Origin: an uncultured Roseburia sp.
GTDB lineage: Bacteria > Bacillota > Clostridia > Lachnospirales > Lachnospiraceae
Direction: 5' to 3'
Assembly (NCBI GenBank): GCA_947573605.1
Contig: CANPGM010000004.1
Span: 1-64,000 of the forward strand
Length of the DNA: 64,000 nucleotides
Each line of letters starts with the position of its first letter. Positions within the stretch are counted from its first letter, which is position 1. Of the stretch, positions 44,753 through 53,913 are shown piece by piece. Made by a program: the position numbers and the translations under genes. Under the pieces are notes generated by a model. That model saw only the letters and a program-made list of their open reading frames with translations. It searched no databases and was not told the origin of the DNA.

Positions 44753-44800
44753 AAAAAAAGGTAATACAAGTCGAACTTATGTCCTACCCTGTATTACCTT
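44753..44800 (-). terminator. Terminator of the amidohydrolase gene
   Basis: A minus-strand stem AAGGTAATACA/TGTATTACCTT (44790-44800 with 44758-44768) with a 21-nt loop, followed by TTTTTTAT. Confidence 0.85.
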
Positions 44801-44815
44801 CTGCTTCCGTGAATG

Positions 44816-45997
44816 TCAGCTCTGATATGCTGTTTTTCCGTCAATAATCGTATAGAGAATCTTGGTATCCACCGCAAACGGATTGCCTTTTACAATTACA
44901 AAATCCGCGTCTTTTCCTTCTTCAATACTTCCCACCCGGTCTTCTGCGCCGATATGCCTTGCGGCCTGAAGCGTAATTGCCGAAAGCGCGTCAAATTCGT
45001 CCATCCCGTAAAATATGGCTCTGCCGGCGCACAGCGCAAGATAGCGCTCTTCGATTACCGGCGAATCGGTAATAATGGAAACCTGACAGCCGGCTTTAGC
45101 CAAAACGGCGGGCGTTTGAAACCCTTTGTTTTTCAGTTCATATTTTGTCGCATGACCGAACGACGGCCCGACCGCCACCGGATAGCCTTCTTTTGCCAGT
45201 TCTTCGGCAATCAGGGCTCCGTCTGTCGTATGATCGATTCGCAAATCCAAATCAAATTCTTTTGCAATCCGAATCGCCGTAAAAATATCGTCTGCTCTGT
45301 GCACATGCGCTTTTAACGGCATTTCTTTTCGGATGACCGGAAGCAGCGCTTCCATTTTCACATCATACGCAGGAAGCTTTGTATAGTCGATTTGATTCGG
45401 ATAACCTGCGGCCTCCAGCTTCTTTTCGTAAATTTTCGCTTTTGTCAGCTCTTCTCTCAGTCTTGCCGCAATGGACATGCGGGAATACAACCCCTTGTCT
45501 TTATAACAGCTTTTCGGATTCTCTCCGAACGCGATTTTCATCGCCGCCTTTTCTTTTACAATCATATCGTCCACACGCGTACCGAATGTTTTCAGCACGC
45601 AGAACGTTCCTCCGATTACGTTTGAACTGCCGGGACCGGTCGCCACGCAGGTTACGCCGCTTTCTCTTGCCATCCGAAACGTCGCGTCCTGCGGATTGAC
45701 GGCGTCTATTGCGGAAAGCTGAGGCGTTACGGGGTCTCCCAGCTCGTTAAAATCCTCTCCCGCAAAACCGACGGCATATCCGTCTAGTCCCATATGGCAG
45801 TGTGCGTCTACAAACCCCGGATAAATATCAAGACCCAAAGCGTCGATGATTGCTTCCGCCCGGTTCGCCTCTTTTCCCTCTAATACCGGAGCTATTTTAC
45901 TGATTTTTCCGTTTTCCACCAAAATATCGGCCACAAACGGCTCTCTTTGCACCGCGTTATGAATCGTTCCCTGTTTGATCAGTAAATTTCCCGTCAT
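44816..45997 (-). CDS. Amidohydrolase family metal-dependent hydrolase
   Basis: A 393-residue enzyme of the amidohydrolase superfamily. Metal ligands: VDAHCHMG (HxH), AHVHRAD and RIDHTTDG histidines and the ITDSPV aspartate. It resembles imidazolonepropionase-like members, but substrate prediction is not safe. The start is ATG at 45997 with GAGAGGA 4 nt upstream, in a repeated hairpin leader. The upstream ATG at 46009 would include that site in the gene. It lies between the fru/PTS operon and its own terminator, possibly co-transcribed with ptsI. Confidence 0.88.
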   Translation of the reverse strand: MTGNLLIKQGTIHNAVQREPFVADILVENGKISKIAPVLEGKEANRAEAIIDALGLDIYPGFVDAHCHMGLDGYAVGFAGEDFNELGDPVTPQLSAIDAVNPQDATFRMARESGVTCVATGPGSSNVIGGTFCVLKTFGTRVDDMIVKEKAAMKIAFGENPKSCYKDKGLYSRMSIAARLREELTKAKIYEKKLEAAGYPNQIDYTKLPAYDVKMEALLPVIRKEMPLKAHVHRADDIFTAIRIAKEFDLDLRIDHTTDGALIAEELAKEGYPVAVGPSFGHATKYELKNKGFQTPAVLAKAGCQVSIITDSPVIEERYLALCAGRAIFYGMDEFDALSAITLQAARHIGAEDRVGSIEEGKDADFVIVKGNPFAVDTKILYTIIDGKTAYQS

Positions 45998-46000
45998 TTT

Positions 46001-46026
46001 TCCTCTCATTCTGCCGCTTTAGCAGC
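46001..46026 (-). promoter_or_regulatory. Repeated leader hairpin before the amidohydrolase
   Basis: In sense orientation GCTGC-TAAA-GCGGC is followed by AGAATGAGAGG, which supplies the Shine-Dalgarno sequence. Matching elements lie at 43618-43643, 48003-48034, 58492-58514 and 60518-60537. Confidence 0.6.
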
Positions 46027-46114
46027 TAATGGCACTTAGATTTTCTCAGCGAACCAGCCGTCGTTTTGCGCTCCGGAAGTTCTTCTCACGCTATTATTTC
46101 CAAAATAACAGGAT

Positions 46115-47731
46115 TTATGAGACGCGGCTGTTTCGAATTGCTTCCCGTACTTTTAAAATCATGGACGGTGAAACGGATAGCTCGTCAAAACCCATTTTTA
46201 AAAATGTTTCCGTAAGAGAAATATCCGCTCCCAGCTCTCCGCAGATTCCGACCCAGCAGCCTCCTTTATGCCCGTTGTCCACCACCATCTGAAGCATTCG
46301 AAGAACCGCCTCATGATGCGCGTCATAAATGCCGTCAAGCTTCGGATTCTGGCGGTCAAGAGCCAGCGTATACTGCGTCAGATCATTCGTTCCTATGGAA
46401 AAGAAATCAACCTCTTCCGCCAGCAGATCGGAAATCATTACCGCTGCCGGTGTTTCTATCATAATGCCGATTTCACAGTTCTTATACGGAATGCCTTCGG
46501 AATCCAGCTCCGCCTTTACCTCCGCAATCAGTTCTTTGATTTTCTTTACTTCACTCGTCGAAATAATCATCGGAAACATAATCGAAATCGTTCCGTAATA
46601 GCTCGCCCGGTAAATCGCCCGAAGCTGCGTTTTAAAAATATCGGTACGGTCAAGACAAATACGGATGGCTCGATATCCCATAGCCGGATTTTCTTCCTTT
46701 TCCATATTAAAATAGGAAACCTGTTTATCGGCGCCGATGTCAAGCGTTCGAATAATCACCTTTTTTCCGGCCATGTTTTCTACAACTGTCTTGTATGCAG
46801 TAAACTGTGCTTCTTCGGTTGGATAATCCTCCGATTCCAGATATAAAAACTCGCTTCGGAACAGTCCGATTCCCCCCGCGTCATTCGCCAGTACATTTGC
46901 CACGTCCGCAACGCCGCCGATATTGGCATAAAGGTTTATTTTTTTGCCGTCTAGCGTAATATTTTCTTTTCCTTTTAATTCCTGAAGAAGACGTTTTTTA
47001 TTCTCTTCTTCCTCCTGTCTGACCCGATACTCCGCCAAAACCGTTTCATCCGGGTTTATAATAAGCTTTCCGGCATAACCGTCCACGATGCCGAACGCCA
47101 TATCCGCGTCATTGGGAAAGTCCACACCGATTAACGCCGGAATATTCATGGTTCGGGCCAAAATTGCCGTATGGGAGTTTGTGGAACCGAATCTTGTGAC
47201 AAAGGAAAGTACTTTGGACTTATCCAGCAGAACCGTTTCGCTCGGCGCAAGATCCTCTGCTAAAAGGATGACCGGTTCCCCGTTCGACAAACCTCCCTGT
47301 TCCTCTCCGTGGAGGATAGAAATCACGCGGTTGCTGATGTCTTTGACATCAGCCGCCCGCTCTCTCATATAGTCGTCTTCCATCGCGGCAAACATGGCGG
47401 AAAAGTTATCTCCGGTAGCGGCGACGGCAAATTCCGCGTTTACCTGCTGAGTTTCAATCATATTTGTAATCGACTCTATGTAATCCAAATCGTCGAGCAT
47501 CATCTGATGAACCTCAAAAATCATTGCGCCTGTTTCGCCTACTTCTTTTAACGCCTTCTCGTATAAAGCGGAAAGCTGCTCCTTTGCTTTTTCTTTCGCT
47601 TCGGTAAAGCGCGCGGTTTCCGCCGCCGGATCGCTGATTTTGCTGCGCTTTACCTGATTCTCTTTTTTGTGATAGACGGAAAGCCTGCCGATTGCAATTC
47701 CGCCGAACACACTTTTACCCTCCAATAACAT
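46115..47731 (-). CDS. ptsI: PTS enzyme I (phosphoenolpyruvate-protein phosphotransferase)
   Basis: A 538-residue enzyme I, slightly shorter than the usual 570. The phospho-histidine lies in FGSTNSHTAILART (about 190-200), followed by the catalytic barrel with GGIGLFRSEFLY, and GICGELGAD with the active Cys. It passes phosphate from PEP to HPr. The start is ATG at 47731 with GGAGG upstream, 13 bp after ptsH. Gene order fruR-fruK-fruA-ptsH-ptsI indicates one operon. Confidence 0.95.
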   Translation of the reverse strand: MLLEGKSVFGGIAIGRLSVYHKKENQVKRSKISDPAAETARFTEAKEKAKEQLSALYEKALKEVGETGAMIFEVHQMMLDDLDYIESITNMIETQQVNAEFAVAATGDNFSAMFAAMEDDYMRERAADVKDISNRVISILHGEEQGGLSNGEPVILLAEDLAPSETVLLDKSKVLSFVTRFGSTNSHTAILARTMNIPALIGVDFPNDADMAFGIVDGYAGKLIINPDETVLAEYRVRQEEEENKKRLLQELKGKENITLDGKKINLYANIGGVADVANVLANDAGGIGLFRSEFLYLESEDYPTEEAQFTAYKTVVENMAGKKVIIRTLDIGADKQVSYFNMEKEENPAMGYRAIRICLDRTDIFKTQLRAIYRASYYGTISIMFPMIISTSEVKKIKELIAEVKAELDSEGIPYKNCEIGIMIETPAAVMISDLLAEEVDFFSIGTNDLTQYTLALDRQNPKLDGIYDAHHEAVLRMLQMVVDNGHKGGCWVGICGELGADISLTETFLKMGFDELSVSPSMILKVREAIRNSRVS

Positions 47732-47744
47732 ATTCCGCCTCCGA

Positions 47745-48002
47745 TTACAGATTTTCCTCCAGAAAAGCGCTTAATTTCGCAATTGCTTCTTCCTCTTTTT
47801 CCCCATCCGCACGCAAAACGATTTCCTGTCCGCATTTTACGCCAAGTCCCATAACTCCCAAAATCCGTTTTGCATCTACTGCTTTGTTATCTTTTTCAAT
47901 TGTAATACTGCATGGAAAAGCCGCTGCTTCTTTCACAAACATTCCCGCCGGTCGTGCATGGATTCCCTGTGCATCTTTTACTACATACTTAAATTCTTTC
48001 AT
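47745..48002 (-). CDS. ptsH: Phosphocarrier protein HPr
   Basis: An 85-residue HPr. The site is DAQGIHARPAGM, with His15 phosphorylated by enzyme I. The regulatory Ser46 region differs: KAVDAKRILGVMGLG lacks the classical Ser46, having Lys at the equivalent position, so HPr kinase control is doubtful. The ATG at 48002 follows GAGAGG in a repeated hairpin leader, and a longer upstream frame reads through fruA and is not used. Confidence 0.93.
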   Translation of the reverse strand: MKEFKYVVKDAQGIHARPAGMFVKEAAAFPCSITIEKDNKAVDAKRILGVMGLGVKCGQEIVLRADGEKEEEAIAKLSAFLEENL

Positions 48003-48034
48003 TTTTTCCTCTCTTTCTGCCGCTTCCATGCGGC
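48003..48034 (-). promoter_or_regulatory. Repeated leader hairpin before ptsH
   Basis: Sense strand GCCGC-ATGGAA-GCGGC (48019-48034) followed by AGAAAGAGAGG. Same design as the leader at 46001-46026, near the fruA stop. Confidence 0.6.
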
Positions 48035-48046
48035 GCCTTTCTTTTA

Positions 48047-49957
48047 TCATGATTTGACTGCTTCTTTTTTTAACAGACCGAGCAATACACACCCGACCGC
48101 TGCTCCCGCTGCAAGCGCGACAAGGTATAACAGCGGATTTGTCACGGTAGGGAACACAAATATTCCGCCGTGCGGCGCCATTAACGTACACTGAAACGCC
48201 ATAGATAAAGCTCCGGCAATCGCCGATCCAACGACACAAGCAGGAATTACGCGCAACGGGTCGGAAGCGGCAAACGGAATCGCGCCCTCCGTAATAAACG
48301 AAAGTCCCATTATAAAGTTCGTCGGTCCTGCTTTTCGCTCCTCCGCGGTAAACTTCTTTTTAAAGAAGACGGTCGCCAGCGCAATGGCAATCGGTGGCAC
48401 CATACCGCCGATCATTACGGCTGCCATAATATTGTAATTTCCGGCGGCTATCGACGCCGTTCCGAAGACGTATGCAGCCTTATTTACCGGACCGACCATA
48501 TCAACCGACATCATGCCGCCGAGCAGCGCGCCGAGAAAAATTGCGCTCGCGCCGTTTAATCCGTTCAGTCCGTTGTTCATAAGCGTATTTAACGCCCCGA
48601 TCGGAGGTTCTACAACAAACATCATAATAACTCCGATGAAAAATATACCAATCAGCGGATACAGCAGAACCGGTTTTAATCCGTCCAGGCTCTTCGGAAG
48701 CTTCTCAAGCGCTTTCTTTAAGAAAAGTACCAAATATCCCGCCAGAAAGCCTGCTGCAAGCGCGCCTAAGAACCCGGACGTTCCGTTTGCGGCAATCGAA
48801 CCGCCGACAAATCCGACGGCAAGACCGGGACGGTCGGCAATACTCATAGCAATAAACCCTGCCAGAATCGGCAGCATAAAACCGAACGCCACAGATCCGA
48901 TTCCTTTAAACAATGCAGCCGCCTCTGTTATCGTGCCGAAATTCTGACGTTCCTCCAGCGAAAGCGCATTTAAGTCAACGGCAAAACCGTCGATTAAAAA
49001 TGCAATGGCGATCAGAATACCTCCGCCCACTACAAATGGCAGCATATGGGAAACTCCGTTCATTAAATGGGTATAGATTCGGTGTCCGACACTGTCTTTT
49101 CCTTCTTCTCCGCCCGAAATATCTTCCGCTTTATCCGCCTTATAAAGGGGAATATTACCTGAAACAGCCTTGTTTAACAGCTCTTCCGCTTTGCTGATTC
49201 CGTCCGCCACCTTACACTGGATCACCGGCTTTCCGGCAAAACGTTCCATCGGCACTTTCGTATCCGCCGCAACGATAATCCCGTCCGCCTCTGCTATTTC
49301 CGCTTTGGTAAGTACATTTTTCGCTCCGCCCGAACCCCTGGTTTCGACTTTGATACGGCAGCCCAATTCCTTCGCCTTCTTCTCCAATGCTTCCGCTTCC
49401 ATATAAGTATGTGCGATTCCGGTCGGACATCCTGTAACGGCCAAAATCAATTTATCCGAATCGACTTTCGATTCATCCTTTTTCGGTTCTCCTGCGTCCC
49501 GCTCCGTTTCGGCTTCATCAATAACCTGAAGGAATTCTTCTACCGATTCCGCCTTTCTCAAAGAAGCGGTAAAGTTTTCATCCATAAGCAGTACGGACAA
49601 TTTACTTAAAACGTCTAAATGTACGTTATCCTCCGTATCCGGCGCAGCTATCAGGAAAATCAAATGAACCTTTTCCCCGTCTAAGGCGTCAAACTCAACG
49701 CCTTCATTTACAACCATCGCTGCAAGTCCCGGTCTGCTGACCGCTTTTGATTTACAATGCGGAATTGCGATTCCCTCTCCGATTCCTGTCGTGCTTTCCT
49801 CTTCTCTGGCGTATACGCCTTTTCGATATGTTTCCACATCATTAATTTTCCCGCTCTTTGCCATTAAAGCAACCATTTTATCAAGCGCGTCTTTTTTTCC
49901 GTCCGCCGCCCCGTTAAGCCGAATGCTTTCCGCTGCAAGCAAATCTCTGATTTTCAT
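48047..49957 (-). CDS. fruA: PTS fructose transporter, EIIABC
   Basis: A 636-residue three-domain permease. EIIA (1-150): IAIPHCKS with the phospho-His. EIIB (about 165-265): AVTGCPTGIAHTYMEAEAL with the phospho-Cys. EIIC (about 290-636): eight or more helices, with GGGILIAIAFL and FITEGAIPFAASDP. It brings fructose in as fructose-1-phosphate. MKIRDLL at 49957 matches family starts; an ATG four codons above is possible. Adjacent fruK supports the fructose assignment. Confidence 0.95.
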   Translation of the reverse strand: MKIRDLLAAESIRLNGAADGKKDALDKMVALMAKSGKINDVETYRKGVYAREEESTTGIGEGIAIPHCKSKAVSRPGLAAMVVNEGVEFDALDGEKVHLIFLIAAPDTEDNVHLDVLSKLSVLLMDENFTASLRKAESVEEFLQVIDEAETERDAGEPKKDESKVDSDKLILAVTGCPTGIAHTYMEAEALEKKAKELGCRIKVETRGSGGAKNVLTKAEIAEADGIIVAADTKVPMERFAGKPVIQCKVADGISKAEELLNKAVSGNIPLYKADKAEDISGGEEGKDSVGHRIYTHLMNGVSHMLPFVVGGGILIAIAFLIDGFAVDLNALSLEERQNFGTITEAAALFKGIGSVAFGFMLPILAGFIAMSIADRPGLAVGFVGGSIAANGTSGFLGALAAGFLAGYLVLFLKKALEKLPKSLDGLKPVLLYPLIGIFFIGVIMMFVVEPPIGALNTLMNNGLNGLNGASAIFLGALLGGMMSVDMVGPVNKAAYVFGTASIAAGNYNIMAAVMIGGMVPPIAIALATVFFKKKFTAEERKAGPTNFIMGLSFITEGAIPFAASDPLRVIPACVVGSAIAGALSMAFQCTLMAPHGGIFVFPTVTNPLLYLVALAAGAAVGCVLLGLLKKEAVKS

Positions 49958-50014
49958 AGAAATTACCATGCCCTTTCCGTATCCTGCAAAGATCAGTCTG
50001 CAGGTACAATTTGC

Positions 50015-50045
50015 GTGTGAAGATTCTCATTCACACTTATTTTTC
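50015..50045 (+). repeat. GTGTGAA inverted-repeat hairpin
   Basis: GTGTGAA (50015-50021) and TTCACAC (50030-50036) form a 7-bp stem, followed on the plus strand by TTATTTTT. It lies in the 143-bp gap between fruA and fruK, which are both transcribed on the minus strand. The same GCGTGTGAAG core occurs at 60611-60620 in the ech island. Confidence 0.5.
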
Positions 50046-50100
50046 CATAAATAATGGCATTCTTTTACTTTTTTCTCATCTTTAAAGCGGAAGAACTTAC

Positions 50101-51018
50101 TTAATTAAAAAGCTCTCTGTTTGACTCAAGCAGCGCAAGTACTTCCTGTTTTTTTGCAAGCGCATCGGAAAACGCGGATGCGCTTCCGGTACATACGCCC
50201 ATTTGAAATGCTTCCATAAACCGCCCGCTTTTAAGATAACCCGCCAGGAACCCGGCTACCATTGAATCGCCGGCGCCCACAGAGTTTTTTACCGTTCCCT
50301 TCGGCGCGTCCGCCTGATAAATTAAGCCGTCCTCCGCAGCTAACACTGCGCCTTCTCCGGCCATAGAAACCAGCACGTTCCTTGCGCCCATTTCCTGCAT
50401 TTGTTTCGCATAAGGAATCACGTCCTCTTTCTTAGTCAACGTAACGCCGAAAATCTCTCCCAGTTCATGATTGTTCGGTTTCACCAGAAACGGATGATAA
50501 TTTAAGACATTTACAAGCAAATCCTTCGTCGCGTCTACAACAATTTTTAATTTCTTCGATTCCAAACGCTTCATAATGTCCATATACATCGATCCCGGCA
50601 TTACGTCCGGTATGCTCCCGGCAAGAACCAGAATATCGCCGTCCTTTAACAAATCCAGTCTATGATAGAGCTTCTCAATTTCCGGCTCGCCGATCACGGG
50701 CCCCTGACCGTTGATTTCCGTTTCTTCTTCGGACTGCAGCTTTACATTAATCCTGGAAATTCCATGCACTACGTTGATAAAATCGGCCGCAATACCTTCT
50801 TTTGTCAGCCGCCGCGCGATTTCCTCACCGGTAAACCCCGCCAAAAATCCGAGCGCGGTCGTTTCGTGGCCAAGATTTTTTAAAACCATCGATACATTGA
50901 TCCCCTTGCCGCCCGGATAAATGATTTCCTCTTTCGTACGGTTGACTTTGCCGCAGGCAAAGCCGTCGACGGTAACAATATAATCCAGCGACGGATTAAA
51001 TGTCACGGTATAAATCAT
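50101..51018 (-). CDS. fruK: 1-phosphofructokinase
   Basis: A 305-residue PfkB-family kinase that converts fructose-1-phosphate to fructose-1,6-bisphosphate. N-terminal MIYTVTFNPSLDYIV and GGKGINVS, the GAGDSMVAGF anion-hole motif with the catalytic Asp near residue 250. Located between the EII permease and the repressor, as in typical fru operons. LacC-type tagatose-6-phosphate kinase is the alternative; neighbours favour FruK. Confidence 0.93.
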   Translation of the reverse strand: MIYTVTFNPSLDYIVTVDGFACGKVNRTKEEIIYPGGKGINVSMVLKNLGHETTALGFLAGFTGEEIARRLTKEGIAADFINVVHGISRINVKLQSEEETEINGQGPVIGEPEIEKLYHRLDLLKDGDILVLAGSIPDVMPGSMYMDIMKRLESKKLKIVVDATKDLLVNVLNYHPFLVKPNNHELGEIFGVTLTKKEDVIPYAKQMQEMGARNVLVSMAGEGAVLAAEDGLIYQADAPKGTVKNSVGAGDSMVAGFLAGYLKSGRFMEAFQMGVCTGSASAFSDALAKKQEVLALLESNRELFN

Positions 51019-51038
51019 TTTATCTGCCTCCTTAATAA

Positions 51039-51782
51039 TTATATGTTGATTATATTTTTATAACTCATGTAATTTATATCGGATAGTCCGGTCGTAATAA
51101 TTTTTGCTTTGTCAAAATCGGCAAAGGTAACGCTTGAGATTCGTCCGAACTTACTTTCGTCCGACAAAATATAGCAGTCTCTGCATTTTTCCATCGACTT
51201 CCGTTTCACCATCGCTTCCTTTACCTCAGGTGTGGAATATCCGGCCTTCGTATGGATACCGTTCGCCCCCCAAAAGCCTTTGGTAAAATTGTATTTCTCC
51301 AGTGTCGCCACCGCTTCTTCTCCTACAATTGCCTCCGTAACTGCTTTAAACTCTCCGCCCAGCAGATATACGGTGCAGCCGCGCTCCGCCAGCCGTTTTG
51401 CATGGGTAACGGCGTTTGTTACAAAAACCGCCTGCCGTTCTGCAATACATTCAATCATAAACTCCGTCGTTGTTCCGGCGTCGACATAGACAAAATCTTT
51501 TTGTGTGATCAATCCCGCCGCGTATTTTGCAATCTTTCTCTTTTCCTCGCAATAGAGCAGCTTTCGGTTCGTCACGTTATCATCCTTTGTGCTGTAGGAA
51601 CCGCCCTTTAAAACGGCTCCCCCGTGTACTTTGGTAAGCTGTCCGTTTGCGTCAAGTGAAATTAAATCTCTGCGTACTGTCGATTCCGATGCGTCAAGTT
51701 CCGTCATCAATTGCTGAATCGTAACGCTTCCGGTCTGCTCCAGCAAAGCTATAATCTTCGCAAATCTCTCTTCTGTCAGCAT
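51039..51782 (-). CDS. fruR: DeoR-family transcriptional repressor of the fru operon
   Basis: A 247-residue DeoR/GlpR-type regulator. N-terminal helix-turn-helix MLTEERFAKIIALLEQ, SESTVRRDLISLDANGQL and the conserved VHGGAV segment. The C-terminal sugar-phosphate sensing domain (about 75-235) has VYVDAGTTTEFM and VTNAV. The effector is probably fructose-1-phosphate. The start is the ATG at 51782, GGAG 10 nt upstream; the frame above runs into the operator region. Confidence 0.9.
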   Translation of the reverse strand: MLTEERFAKIIALLEQTGSVTIQQLMTELDASESTVRRDLISLDANGQLTKVHGGAVLKGGSYSTKDDNVTNRKLLYCEEKRKIAKYAAGLITQKDFVYVDAGTTTEFMIECIAERQAVFVTNAVTHAKRLAERGCTVYLLGGEFKAVTEAIVGEEAVATLEKYNFTKGFWGANGIHTKAGYSTPEVKEAMVKRKSMEKCRDCYILSDESKFGRISSVTFADFDKAKIITTGLSDINYMSYKNIINI

Positions 51783-51809
51783 AGATTTTGCACTCCATTT
51801 TCGTTCATA

Positions 51810-51893
51810 TTCATTCAAAATCGTTCATTTGTTATAGTTGCATTATAGCTCCACAATCATTCAAAGTCAATCAATTTCATTCAAAATCGTTCA
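51810..51893 (-). promoter_or_regulatory. fru operon promoter and paired FruR operators
   Basis: The 18-bp sequence TTCATTCAAAATCGTTCA occurs identically at 51810-51827 and 51876-51893, start-to-start 66 bp. Between them, on the minus strand, TTGACT (51865-51870) and TATAAT (51842-51847) are 17 bp apart. Further partial copies lie at 51801-51820 and 51856-51875. The flanking arrangement is what a looping or blocking repressor would use, and FruR is the natural candidate. Confidence 0.8.
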
Positions 51894-51974
51894 CAAAAAT
51901 ACTTATTATAATTTGTATATTATGTACAGAGAAAAACCGGATGATACATCCAATCAGACAAAATTTCAGATAAG

Positions 51975-52152
51975 AAAAAAGAGTGCTTCGCACTCTCTAC
52001 AAGTTCGCTTTGCGAACTTGGGAATACATGCGTCTGAAGACGCAGGTTCCTATAAAGTAAAAAAGAGTGCTTCGCACTCTCTACATACTTCTAACGACAC
52101 AGGGTCTTATAAGGATTCGAGTGTCAAAAGACTGCCTTTTGACACCCGAATC
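51975..52152 (-). repeat. Cluster of five hairpins with duplicated terminator
   Basis: Within the 413-bp gap between fruR and the histidine phosphatase. A 27-bp block is repeated at 51975-52001 and 52059-52085; each holds AGAGTGC-TTC-GCACTCT and, on the minus strand, a T-run of six. Other hairpins: 52000-52020 (9-bp stem), 52030-52043 (GCGTCT/AGACGC) and 52114-52152 (17-bp stem, one mismatch). The two repeats act as tandem terminators of the hyp operon. No gene is seen in this stretch. Confidence 0.75.
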
Positions 52153-52195
52153 TTATAAAAAGAAAAAAACGGGGCTGCCTATACAAAAGCGAGAT

Positions 52196-52801
52196 TTATT
52201 CTCCCCTTTTAAAGCGTTCGATCGCCTCTCTGACAGCCGCTTCTTTAATTTCTACAATCTGTGCGTTCTGTGTTTTAAACTGAACCACCATTTCCGTTTC
52301 CCCAAACGGGCGCTTCGCAAGATAGCACCGCAACGCCATCAGGACTGCGCTATGCGTCACAATTAAGACATTCCCTTTCTCTCGCTGCAAAATATAAGAA
52401 AGCGCCTTCAGGGTACGTTCTAATACTTCGTTGTAGCATTCTCCGCCCGGAGTTTTTACATAACGTCTGTTTGTATTCCAGTGATAATACATCTCGCCGT
52501 ATTCCTCTTCTATCAGATTCCAGTTTGAGCCTTCCCACTCTCCGAGGTTCATTTCTATTAATTCCCGCAGCGGAATACATTCGATTCCAAGCGCTTCGGC
52601 GGCAATTCGAGCCGTTTCCGCGGCGCGCAGCTGCGGTGAAGTATAAGCGCGGTCAATCCGATAACCTTCGGCTACCAGCTTTTGTGCCAGCTCTTTTGCC
52701 TGACGAATGCCTTTTTCATTCAGCGGGACATCCGTCGTCCCCTGAATCTTTTTATCTACATTCCACTTGGTTTCGCCGTGACGCACAAGATAAAATTTCA
52801 A
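52196..52801 (-). CDS. Histidine phosphatase family protein
   Basis: A 201-residue phosphoglycerate-mutase-like phosphatase. Motifs: FYLVRHGETKWN with the phospho-His, the SPQLRAAETA Arg, GECYNEV and the second His in VTHSAVL. The substrate is open; CobC-type or broad phosphatases are the closest. Start: TTG at 52801, 10 nt after GGAGG. The gene lies after hypE and before the terminator cluster, so it is in the same transcription unit, but a maturation role is not known. Confidence 0.85.
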   Translation of the reverse strand: MKFYLVRHGETKWNVDKKIQGTTDVPLNEKGIRQAKELAQKLVAEGYRIDRAYTSPQLRAAETARIAAEALGIECIPLRELIEMNLGEWEGSNWNLIEEEYGEMYYHWNTNRRYVKTPGGECYNEVLERTLKALSYILQREKGNVLIVTHSAVLMALRCYLAKRPFGETEMVVQFKTQNAQIVEIKEAAVREAIERFKRGE

Positions 52802-52911
52802 TTCGTCTAATCCTCCATACTCCCGATGAAAGGTTCTACGGGTTGTTTTATCGCACTCTCTGCAATTTGTGAATATAGGGTCTGTCAAGCCGTGTCTGAT
52901 TCGGAAGAATC

Positions 52912-53913
52912 CTAACAGATTCTCGGCAGTCCTTCTCCCTGCAGTACATCCAAGTTCCGTTTTCCGCCGATTTTCGTGTGTAAAACCAGCTTTCCTCTGT
53001 CAAAATCCTCTTTTGCGGCAAAAACGCTTCCGATTCGTTCCGCGCGGGCGCCGTAAGCGGCGTTTTGCATAATCTTTTTTGCCCGCTCGGCATCTTTTCC
53101 GGCGACGACAGCCACAAGTTTCCCCTCGTTTCCCATGTAAAGCGGATCCAGTCCCAACAGTCCGCAAAAATCACGCACCTGCGGATCGACGGGAAGTTTC
53201 TCCTCCTCAATCTCAAACCGAAGTCCCGCGCTTATCGCAAGTTCTTTGAGCACCGTAGCGAGTCCTCCGCGCGTAACGTCTCTCAATACATGGACTTCCA
53301 CACCGCTTTCACACAGTCTTTCCACAATCTCATTTAACGGCGCATTATCGCTTTTGATTGTATTTTTCATCTCCATGCGGCTGCTTAAGACCGCCGCGTG
53401 ATGATCCCCGATGTTTCCCGAAATCAAAATGGCATCGCCTGCTCTGCTGTTCGATGCATGAATCGAAACACCCTCCGGCACAAATCCCACACCCGTAGTA
53501 TTGATAGAAAGACCGCCGTTTCCATTAATTACTTTTGTATCTCCGGCAATTATCTGCACCTTTGCTTCTCTTGCCGTCTCCGCCATAGAACGTACGATCC
53601 GCCGAAGCATTGCAAGCTCCGCCCCTTCTTCTAAAATAAATCCGCAGGTAAGATATTTCGGAACCGCTCCGCGCATCAGCAAATCATTGACCGTCCCGCA
53701 GACACAAAGGCGTCCGATATCTCCGCCTGGAAATTCCGGCGGCGTAACTACAAAACTGTCGGTGGTTACCGCAATATGTGCGCTCCCCTCCACAACCGCC
53801 GCATCTTCCATTGCGGAAAGAATCTCGTTGGAAAACGCATCTGCAAATACCGATTCTATTAATTCCCCCGTTGCGCGGCCCCCGCCGCCGTGTTCCATTG
53901 TAATCCGTTCCAT
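52912..53913 (-). CDS. hypE: Hydrogenase maturation protein HypE
   Basis: A 333-residue enzyme that dehydrates the carbamoyl group on its C-terminal Cys to give the cyanide ligand of the NiFe site. ATP-binding glycine motif near the start (MEHGGGGRATGELI) and conserved TTDSFVV. The protein ends in LPRIC, the carbamoyl-accepting tail. Start: ATG at 53913 after GGAGG (5 nt). The 126-bp gap above it, after hypD, can form a long-loop hairpin (GCAAAAACG/CGTTTTTGC). Confidence 0.96.
   Translation of the reverse strand: MERITMEHGGGGRATGELIESVFADAFSNEILSAMEDAAVVEGSAHIAVTTDSFVVTPPEFPGGDIGRLCVCGTVNDLLMRGAVPKYLTCGFILEEGAELAMLRRIVRSMAETAREAKVQIIAGDTKVINGNGGLSINTTGVGFVPEGVSIHASNSRAGDAILISGNIGDHHAAVLSSRMEMKNTIKSDNAPLNEIVERLCESGVEVHVLRDVTRGGLATVLKELAISAGLRFEIEEEKLPVDPQVRDFCGLLGLDPLYMGNEGKLVAVVAGKDAERAKKIMQNAAYGARAERIGSVFAAKEDFDRGKLVLHTKIGGKRNLDVLQGEGLPRIC

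Noticed and set aside
51975..52085. Possible CRISPR repeat pair
   Set aside because: Only two copies, themselves palindromic terminators with T-runs; the material between is also palindromic and there are no cas genes.
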